64,000 nt of DNA from Cricetomys ansorgei (lineage: Eukaryota; Chordata; Mammalia; Rodentia; Nesomyidae), in assembly GCA_026225945.1 (NCBI GenBank), contig JAMJFZ010002894.1:1-64000 (forward strand), written 5' to 3'. The notes below the pieces were generated by a model that saw nothing but the letters and a program-made list of their open reading frames with translations, was not told the origin of the DNA and ran no database searches. Below are positions 57,870 to 64,000 of this stretch, in pieces (the stretch's first letter is position 1; each line of letters opens with the position of its first letter). Position numbers and translations under genes: made by a program.

Positions 57870-57988
57870 CTGCCCATGTCCCTAGCACTTGAGAGACTGT
57901 GGTAGGAAGATTGTGGATTTGAGGCCAGTGTGGGCTAAGACAGCAAGACCATGTCAAAAAATTTAAAAAAACAAAACAAAAAAACCCC
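57870..57988 (+). mobile_element. Old B1 SINE (monomer type)
   Basis: 'ctagcacttgagagactgtg', 'gtaggaagattgtggatttg', 'aggccagtgtgggctaagac' and the A-rich tail 'aaaacaaaacaaaaaaac'. The head before 'tgtccctagcac' is degraded. Confidence 0.72.
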
Positions 57989-58194
57989 AGCACTCTGAAA
58001 GAACCCTGCTCACGCCCTCATGACTAACGGAGAAATTACCGACCTTCGCGACTCCAGCAGTCCGATGCACAGGTTGATTCAGTCCCCCGGTGGGGCAAAT
58101 GTTCTCCCCCACTTTCCTTGAATCTTTTGTTTATTTCAACTAGAGTTTTTAATGTGAAAAGCTCACCCCCTCTTTACTTTAGATCTGTGTCACT

Positions 58195-58338
58195 TAACAT
58201 GGAGACACAAAAACAAACAAAACACCCTTGTGTGTGACAGCAAATCCTCCAAAACCGTGAATCAAAATAAACCTTATTCTCTTAATAAGTTGATCATTTC
58301 AGATATTTGCTACGGTGACGGAGCTAGCACAACTTCTG
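58195..58338 (+). mobile_element. MaLR (MT-like) LTR, 3' end
   Basis: 'tcctccaaaaccgtgaatca', 'aaataaaccttattctctta' and 'gatatttgctacggtgacgg' match the polyadenylation region and 3' end of an MT-type LTR. Upstream sequence is too diverged to place. Confidence 0.52.
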
Positions 58339-58757
58339 ACATGCTTTCTGTCATAATTAGTCAAAGATTATGTAAAAATGTGCTGGGGTATGCATGAGGG
58401 TAACAGGGAATAACAGAAGTCGGGAAAATAAAGATAAAGAAAGTCAAAGAAAGTTTTCAACTTCAGAGAAAGGCTGGTTGAAGGCTACATGTGGAAGCAT
58501 GTGTTTAATTAGCACATCCATGAAACAAAAATGTCCATGTCATAGAACCCATGGGATCATCAAATGCTGAGCCAGTGACAGTCCCTCAGAATTAAACAGG
58601 TTATCTAAGAAACACAACCAAACCTCATTGCGAGTCACATATTTGCTACAGACAGGAGACCAGATGTTACAATATTACTGCTAATATCTCTTCTGATGTG
58701 ATAGTGAATTAAGAGTCCTGAAAATAAGACCTAAAAGGCAGGGAATTTTAAAGCTAC
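58339..58757. other. Single-copy DNA, no gene seen
   Basis: No gene or repeat recognised. Confidence 0.4.
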
Positions 58758-58786
58758 AACCGTAACCCTAACCCTAACCGTAACCC
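58758..58786 (-). repeat. Short interstitial telomere-like array
   Basis: About four and a half CCSTAA units in the order CCGTAA, CCCTAA, CCCTAA, CCGTAA, CCC. Two units are exact complements of the vertebrate telomere repeat; the outer two carry the same C-to-G change. Read on the minus strand it is GGGTTA-type. Confidence 0.92.
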
Positions 58787-59992
58787 AGCTACATGTCACT
58801 TTCCTTGGCTTATTCAATTAACTTAAGCCATCTAGTCACTGTGAAAAAAACGCTTAGAGAACTCATTCAACATGCCTTAAACTATATAAAGATCCACTCA
58901 TCTGTCAAGAGACATCACTGAATACAATGCTTGACAATAAGGCTGAGGTTTTGAATTTGAGCTAAGCCTTGTTTTTAATGGAATTTCACCCTCTCGGTTA
59001 GCCACATAGTTTCCCTCAAAAATGCCACTGAGTTCATGGAGAGCATTCTGTGGTGCCACTACCAGGCGATTATCTATCGCCTACAACTGCAGATTTCATA
59101 TATGAAAACGCGATTACATACTTACCATCTATATGCCATCCACATGTGAAACATGATTACATACTAGCCATCTATATGCCATTTCTGGTTTTCTAAATGC
59201 ATCATGAGGTCCTCATGTTACTCACATGAGTGCAGGACAAAGAGCTGGGCAGGAACCACCACAACTGAGAGTTGAACCCTCATAGAGATGAATGGGTTCT
59301 TAAAGGGTAAAGCTGGCATGGAAATCAGGAAACGGAAGCCCGATATTAGCAAAGCCCCAAAGTCATTTCACAAAGCCTCCGCAGCTGGCCAGGCAGCACC
59401 TAGCAAAGCAGGAGAATAAAATACAAGCTTGGGGTCAGAGTCAATGATCTAGTTAGAAGCAGATGCAAGACTCGCGATTTGGGCCATAGTGGACTAGGGT
59501 GTTCAAATGATCCCAGTTGAATTAAAAAAGAATTAAGTATCAAGAAACACTGGGAAGTAGTTTATTATTTTTTGCTTGTTCTTGTAGTTTTCCCAAATGC
59601 CCCCAGATTTCCCACTGAAACATTGCATTCAGTATTCCTGAACAAATGCAGGATAAATTCCTAACACGAAGTCTACAGAGGGAGCAAGCCTTCATGGCTT
59701 TGATAATAGATGGAGAGGAAGGAGCCATTTGCAGTCTGCGAACATCCTTAAGTACATGTGTGTCTCCAAAACTAGTTAGTTGGCCCCTGAAGAAAGGCTA
59801 CAGAAATGTGACAGCTCAATTACTGTCCATTGCAAGCTGCACAAGAGAATGAGGGTATCCCCTGACACCCACAGAAGGAAAAGCTGTCATGATATCTGTA
59901 GGTGAAGGTATGGGAAAACTGTTAGAGAATTTGAGTTCACAGGGAACCCTTAGCAAGCTTCTGATTCTCAACCCAAATTAAGGTTCTGGACA
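58787..59992. other. Single-copy DNA, no gene seen
   Basis: No gene. A local near-repeat 'acatacttaccatctatatg' / 'acatactagccatctatatg' lies at about 59115-59178. Confidence 0.4.
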
Positions 59993-60106
59993 CAAAACAC
60001 ACACACACACACTCACACTACACACATGCACACACACACACTCACATACACTCACACCACACACATGCACACACACACAGCACACACACACGTGCACACA
60101 CACACT
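59993..60106 (+). repeat. (CA)n with higher-order duplication
   Basis: CA-rich array in which a block containing 'cacacatgcacacacacaca' appears twice, separated by 'ctcacatacactcacac'. On the minus strand it gives Val/Cys repeats that are not genes. Confidence 0.93.
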
Positions 60107-61904
60107 TTGTGGGATGGGCAGGCACACAGCTATCAGGAACACCACATATGGTGGTCTCATTATTCTGTCTCTCACATGCTTTGACAATCATTCTGTGTCT
60201 CGCTGGGCATTCCCTCATCATGAACATGAAGAAGGTGGGACTCAATGTTGAGAATCACCAAACGCAGGAGCTCACCCTGCTCATAGGCCAGCCCGCATTC
60301 GAGCAGTCAGCATCCTCCAGGACTAACAGGAGCAGAGCCACCTCCCTGGAGTCCTCCAGACTACTAAGATGAGGAAGGACTGATGGGAGGCAGCAGATGT
60401 TTTAGGCTTGCTCCAGTAGCTTCATCTGAGCACTGTGCTCGGAGTCAGCATTGGTGCCGGTTTTCTCAGGGGCATGGGCTCCAGGGGATTCAATACCAGC
60501 TCTTCCATGACTAGACTGTGATTTGGTATCTTCTTAACATACATATTTACACATTTATAACAAATGCATCCATAAAATAACCTTTCAAGTGTGTTGACTA
60601 AGAGAGCAATGGTTTTTGACATTCATATGCTATAATCAATGCTATCTCAAACTATATTCTATAATCGAATTCTTCCAGTCCTCACTTAAGTGGTCGAGAT
60701 GAGAAAAACTGTTAGCGACCACATCCAACCATCCAAACTTTCCCAAGCATTGTGACTTAAGGTTCTAGGAGGCATCCATTTCATAAGAGGAGCACCTGAC
60801 TCTCTATTAGTTGTTCACGTTGTTAATGACGTTCATGCACTCCAAAGAATGGTCCCCTTTACAAGCAGATGGCTACTTCCTATTATCCAGTTTTCTGAAT
60901 GAGTCAGTTGCCGTCAGATTGCTGACACATGTACACCCATATCACTCCAACCAAGGGGCACATTAACACAGTGCCTGGAATAAAGATTGTTCCAGGATAT
61001 GGGATCAATTCGGGAGGTCACGCATGATGACATCATTCACAGAGTTAGACGAAGATTCTTAAGAAGTAGGAACATTATATTAAAATCCCTTGCCATTTTA
61101 ATACTTCCAGGACATCCATATTTGATACTTGTTAGTTAAGCATGTAATAAACCAGAAACTAAAAAAAAAGGCAATGGTGACCTAGCCAGACTCAGTCCTG
61201 GCCCTTGTGAAGTACATTCCAGTGAAGAGCAGTACCGCCCCCTCCCACCACTCAGACACACAGAAAACCTAAGTGTGGACTAGCGATGTGTCCGCAGAGT
61301 CTCAGGGAGGGGCTCCAGGAGACTTACTGGCCACAGGAGCCAGCTCTGACATTTAGCAGAGACTTGACAGAAGACACAAGAGGCAGGGAGAAGGCCACAG
61401 AAGGAGCAAGAAATTGCACTTTTGTAAAAACTCGAAGGGAACCACTCACCCTAGTTGTCCAGGGGGCAGCCAGGCGAAGGATGATGTGTCAAGGTGGTGA
61501 GAGACAGCGAGGATGACAGAGAAGTTTCCGCTGAAGAAGGGGATATCTACATACGATTTAATTTTTAAAGTCACTAATTCATGCAAGGCTAGTAAATATC
61601 TTCAATAGTCATGACTGTATTCCTGTATATCTTCTCAGAAGTGCATTATGATGTAACTAAGGTATCTATAGCCAGAGAAAATGCAGGCATTTGGCTTTCT
61701 TCAGAAAGAAACAAAAAGCTCTTATCTTTGTTTGCTAGTTCATTAGTGTCAGAAAGCAGCATGTATGTGTATGTGTGTGTGTGTGTATTTGCGTACGGGA
61801 GAAACAATTTTTAAGTGTTATGAGATGATAGTTAAGCTCTGTGTGCATTCTCTCTACTCGTGTCATTCTGGCTACCACAATTATGTCAATCGTTTTATGG
61901 CACA
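60107..61904. other. Single-copy DNA, no gene seen
   Basis: No gene or repeat recognised apart from a (GT)n at about 61764-61787. Confidence 0.4.
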
Positions 61905-62334
61905 TGGTCTGATGGCTACTTTTATGTCAACTTGATACAAGTTAAAGTCATTTGAGAGGAAGAAGCTTCAATTGAGACAGTGCCTCTGTGAAGATCAGGC
62001 TGTAGACAGTCTATAGGGTATTTTCCTAATCAGCGGTATAGCAGGAGAACCTAGCCCACCGTGGATTGGGACACCCCTGGGCTAGTGGTTCTAGATGCTA
62101 TAAGAAAGCAGGCTGAGCAAGCCACGAGGAACAAGCCATTAAACCGTACCTCTCCTCTGATCCTCTGCATCAGCTCCTGCCTCCAGTTTCCTGTTCTGCT
62201 TGAGTTCCTGTCCTGAATTCTTCAATGATGAACAAGGATGAGGAAGTATACTTCATAATCCAAATACATCTTTCCTCCCAGAGTTGTTTTGGTCATGGTG
62301 CTTCGTCACAGCAACAGTAACCCTCACTAGGACA
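61905..62334 (+). mobile_element. 5' LTR of a MaLR-type retroelement
   Basis: 430-bp LTR with TG...CA ends ('tggtctgatggctacttt' to 'ctcactaggaca'). Landmarks are 'ttttatgtcaacttgataca', 'aagaaagcaggctgagcaag', 'gcatcagctcctgcctccag' and 'ttggtcatggtgcttcgtca'. A second copy begins at 63695 in the same orientation, and the LTR at 29688 belongs to the same family. It would have supplied promoter and polyadenylation signals. Confidence 0.92.
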
Positions 62335-62337
62335 TAA

Positions 62338-62356
62338 ATTGGTACCAGGGGTAGGG
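62338..62356 (+). other. Putative primer-binding site
   Basis: 'ttggtaccaggggtaggg' lies four bases after the 5' LTR. MaLR/ERVL elements use a tRNA-Leu-like primer site with this general shape; the exact match is degraded. Confidence 0.6.
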
Positions 62357-62884
62357 TATTGATGCAACAGATATGACCATATTGTTTTTAGGGGGAACTG
62401 TGGAAGGAATTTGGAACTTTGGGCTAGAAAAGCTACTGAGTGTTGAGAGCTCAGTGAGCTGTTCTGTAGGAGCTTGGGAGATAAGAATTTAGAGAGTAGT
62501 GCAGACAGATGATAGGGAACTGGGATCTGGCTTGAGAAGTTTCAGAGAGAAGATTCTATTGGGGCAATTTGTTATTTTACATTAAAATTCTGTGTTTCTG
62601 GGCAGCTGGGACTGGAGAATCAGCTGTGATTAACAAGAGACCAGAATCATTGCAGTGAAACCCTTGCATTACCAGAACAATTGATGCTGGTTAGCAGGAG
62701 CTGGGAAATTAACAGCGATTAAGAAGATATCAGAATCATTGAGGTGAAATATTCTGGGAAGTGTTCCCTCAGTTTTATCACACAGAAGCTGTGTAGCAGA
62801 GGCTGTCAAGGTTGTACCTCTTGCTGGCAGCTGAACTTGGTAGTTTAAGAGTCACCTAGGTGATACTAATTTTGAAGGCATGGA

Positions 62885-62972
62885 GGGATATAGCCCAGAC
62901 TGTCCTTGAATTTGTGATCCTCCTGCCTTTGACTTATTTCAGCAAATCCTACTGGCATTTGTTACCACAACC
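62885..62972 (-). mobile_element. Degraded B1-like fragment in the MaLR internal region
   Basis: 'tagcccagactgtccttgaa', 'tttgtgatcctcctgccttt' and 'tggcatttgttaccacaacc' resemble a reversed B1, but the 'gtgctgggatt' block is altered. It is probably a nested old SINE. Confidence 0.5.
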
Positions 62973-63575
62973 AGAGTAGCTGAGGCCTGGCACTGTGAGA
63001 AGCCAGGAGAGGCTGTTGGTAGAGAAGATGCAGCCTCAGTAGCAGTTAAAGGTTCAGGATTAAAGGGAATCATGCAGAGAAGTTGAGCTTGACATCATGA
63101 AGACAGCTCAGGGAAGGCTGTTAGATGCCAGTACCACCAGGTGACAACCAAGAACAGCATAGTCTTGGAGCAGAACCTGCCTGAACTTAGAAGAAAAGCT
63201 GTATGTGCTACAGCAGGCAGAGAAGAGACCCATGCTCTTTGGAGGAGTCCAGAAAATAGTGAGTGAATCCCAGATCCTGGACATTGAGTTATTTACACAG
63301 TTGGAGTTTGGTTTTGCTTTGACTTGATTGTGACTGTGACCTGGCTCTTCCCTCTTGAAATAAGAACATTTTTACTCTGTTTTTGACTTTGCAGGAGCCC
63401 ACAGTTGAGAGACTTTAAACTTTAAGAAAAAGAGACTTGGGAGTTTTACAGAGACTTTGGATTTTAAAAGAGAAGGGATATTTTTAAAGTTGTAACTTCT
63501 AAAGTTTGAATTTGTAAGGCTTTGGGGCTTTTTAAGTTTGCAAAATGTTTTATATTGAGATGTTTTTATTTTATC

Positions 63576-63598
63576 TTATATATATATATATATATATG
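63576..63598. repeat. (TA)n microsatellite
   Basis: About eleven TA units within the MaLR internal region. Confidence 0.95.
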
Positions 63599-63694
63599 GT
63601 GTTTTTATTAATGTGTTATCTTGGGGAAGAACAGAATGGAAAGGTTATGGCTTCACAGTGATGTGTTTTGTGTGTCAAGCTGAGAAGGGTCAGT

Positions 63695-64000
63695 TGTCCT
63701 GGCTAGATTTTGTCAACTTGACATACGCTGGAGTCATCTGAGAGGAGGGAGACTCAGTTGAAAAAATTCCTTCATCATCGGGCTGTAGGCAGCCTGCAGA
63801 GTGTTTTCTTAATCAGTGATGGACGTGAGCTGATTGTGGGTGGCGCCACCCATGATCAAGTGCTCCTTGGTTCTATGAGAAAGCAGGTCGAGCAAGTAAC
63901 GAGGAGTAAGACATGAAGCAGCACTCCTCCATGGCCTCTGCATCAGCTTCTACCTCCAGGTTCCTGCCCTGCTTGTGTCCTGTCTTTGATGATGAATCGT
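63695..64000 (+). mobile_element. 3' LTR of the MaLR-type element, cut by window end
   Basis: Starts 'tgtcctggctagattttg' and follows the 5' LTR through 'gagtcatctgagaggaggga', 'ctatgagaaagcaggtcgag' and 'cctctgcatcagcttctacc'. Roughly the last 120 bp lie beyond the window. Many substitutions separate the two LTRs, so insertion was long ago. Confidence 0.92.

Larger units (their letters stand above)
62335..63694 (+). mobile_element. Non-coding internal region of the MaLR element
   Basis: 1360 bp between the two LTRs. It begins with a primer-binding-site-like sequence and continues with 'ggaactttgggctagaaaag', 'gctgttctgtaggagcttgg' and 'tggcttgagaagtttcagag', which are familiar MaLR internal blocks. 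The 3' part is T/A- and purine-rich and ends 'caagctgagaagggtcag', where a polypurine tract is expected. No gag, pol or env frame exists, as is usual for MaLR elements, which depended on related autonomous elements. Confidence 0.88.

Overview
This 64-kb window is nuclear DNA of a muroid (mouse/rat/hamster-type) rodent. The evidence is its interspersed repeats: B1, B2/B3 and ID-type SINEs, rodent L1 3' ends, many LTRs of the ERVL-MaLR (MT/ORR1-like) group, and the rodent hAT element URR1. Older mammalian repeats (MIR, MLT1, ancient antisense L1, a Tigger-like element) lie underneath. The exact species cannot be fixed by eye. I found no protein-coding exon, rRNA, tRNA, snRNA or CRISPR array that I can defend. 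Open frames are short, mostly under 110 codons, and the longest (222, 208, 158 and 150 codons) run through repeats. The window reads as intergenic or deep-intronic sequence.

Layout. 1-9 kb: mostly single-copy, AT-rich DNA with one URR1, one ID-like SINE, and a GC-richer stretch at 3.2-4.9 kb that may be an undescribed LTR element on the minus strand. 9-20 kb: an L1 3'UTR, a MIR, a perfect 18-bp inverted repeat at 11.5 kb, an MT-like LTR at 16 kb, and a B1/ID pair at 17.5 kb. 20-26 kb: an L1 ORF2 fragment, an AT-rich block at 21.5 kb, and two B1 insertions whose A-tails have become long microsatellites. 28-39 kb: a cluster of MaLR LTRs (29.7, 31.2, 34.1 and 36.3 kb), one interrupted by URR1 and one with a perfect 5-bp target duplication, then a Tigger-like element and another URR1. 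39-40 kb: an L1 3'UTR broken into two opposite-facing halves, the mark of twin priming. 41-49 kb: SINEs, MaLR LTRs, a CA/TG mirror microsatellite and three short minisatellites. 49.5-52.6 kb: an ancient antisense L1 broken up by B1, an MLT1 LTR and, inside the MLT1, a 52-bp B2 piece with its own target duplication. 53-61.9 kb: mostly single-copy, with a tiny telomere-like array at 58.76 kb. 61.9-64 kb: a two-LTR, non-coding MaLR element running off the end.

Nothing here forms an operon or pathway. The biological content is the insertion history of transposable elements, the microsatellites that grew in their tails, and a few repeat-free blocks that could be conserved regulatory DNA. I did not find a new molecular system, and the strongest observations are structural.
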